From an uncultured Armatimonadota bacterium (GTDB taxonomy: Bacteria > Armatimonadota > Armatimonadia > Armatimonadales > Armatimonadaceae): a stretch of DNA of 6,887 nt. Of this stretch, positions 6,831 through 6,887 are shown in pieces. Location of the stretch: contig CAIYBQ010000220.1 in NCBI GenBank assembly GCA_903924445.1, forward strand, positions 1-6,887, written 5' to 3'. The notes under the pieces are model-generated. The model was not told the DNA's origin. It was given only the letters and a program-made list of their open reading frames with translations, and searched no databases. The position numbers and the translations under genes are program-made. Within the stretch, counting starts at the first letter, position 1; the number at the start of each line of letters is the position of its first letter.

Positions 6831-6887
6831 CTAGCCCTTGACGGCGCCCGCCGTGATGCCCTTTGTTAGGTGTCGCTGAAGGAGTAA
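6831..6887 (-). CDS. C-terminus of a carbohydrate ABC transporter permease, MalG type (5' part outside window)
   Basis: On the - strand the frame entering at 6887 gives 18 residues ending QRHLTKGITAGAVKG and a TAG (plus-strand CTA at 6831-6833). The ending (F/L)QR..(V/T)KG(L/I)TAGAVKG is the highly characteristic tail of inner-membrane permeases that, with a second permease, a binding protein and an ATPase, import sugars or sugar derivatives. Nothing else of the protein is visible, so the substrate is unknown. The S51 peptidase gene follows after 6 bases. Confidence 0.85.
   Translation of the reverse strand, partial: LLLQRHLTKGITAGAVKG

Overview
The window looks like bacterial chromosome of moderate GC, densely packed, with ordinary Shine-Dalgarno sites and two intrinsic terminators. 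The gene families suggest an environmental bacterium of the Armatimonadota (Fimbriimonas-like), Planctomycetota or Acidobacteriota type. These are a possible pseudopilin tail followed by a tiny lipoprotein, a YVTN beta-propeller/phosphatase fusion, a CRTAC1-type FG-GAP/ASPIC protein with a TPR partner, and a MalG-type sugar permease. The taxonomic placement is inferred from gene content and not from a marker gene.

Layout on the + strand: the window opens inside the C-terminus of a secreted, four-cysteine protein (1-180). A strong hairpin terminator follows (192-236). A 51-residue lipoprotein (251-406) starts only 14 bases after it, and a second intrinsic terminator (439-476) closes that unit. 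Next comes a compact three-gene operon: an exported 934-residue beta-propeller/alkaline-phosphatase-superfamily protein (504-3308), a CRTAC1-like lipoprotein with six calcium-binding-type repeats and an ASPIC/UnbV domain (3313-4986), and a membrane-anchored TPR protein (4983-6113). The gene junctions are a 4-base gap and a 4-base GTGA overlap.

On the - strand, converging on the operon with only 18 bases between stop codons, lies an S51 (peptidase E-like) serine peptidase (6132-6824). It sits 6 bases downstream of the C-terminus of a sugar ABC transporter permease (6831-6887, running off the window), so the two are probably co-transcribed.

All three operon products carry export or membrane signals, so they probably act together at the cell envelope: a soluble or surface phosphoesterase, a lipid-anchored repeat protein and a TPR scaffold. 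Their joint substrate cannot be read from the sequence. No stretch over 300 bases lacks a gene; the longest gap is 97 bases (407-503). I saw no RNA gene, CRISPR array, insertion sequence or attachment site. I found no clearly unprecedented system; the most notable points are the operon composition and the terminator placed just before the small lipoprotein.
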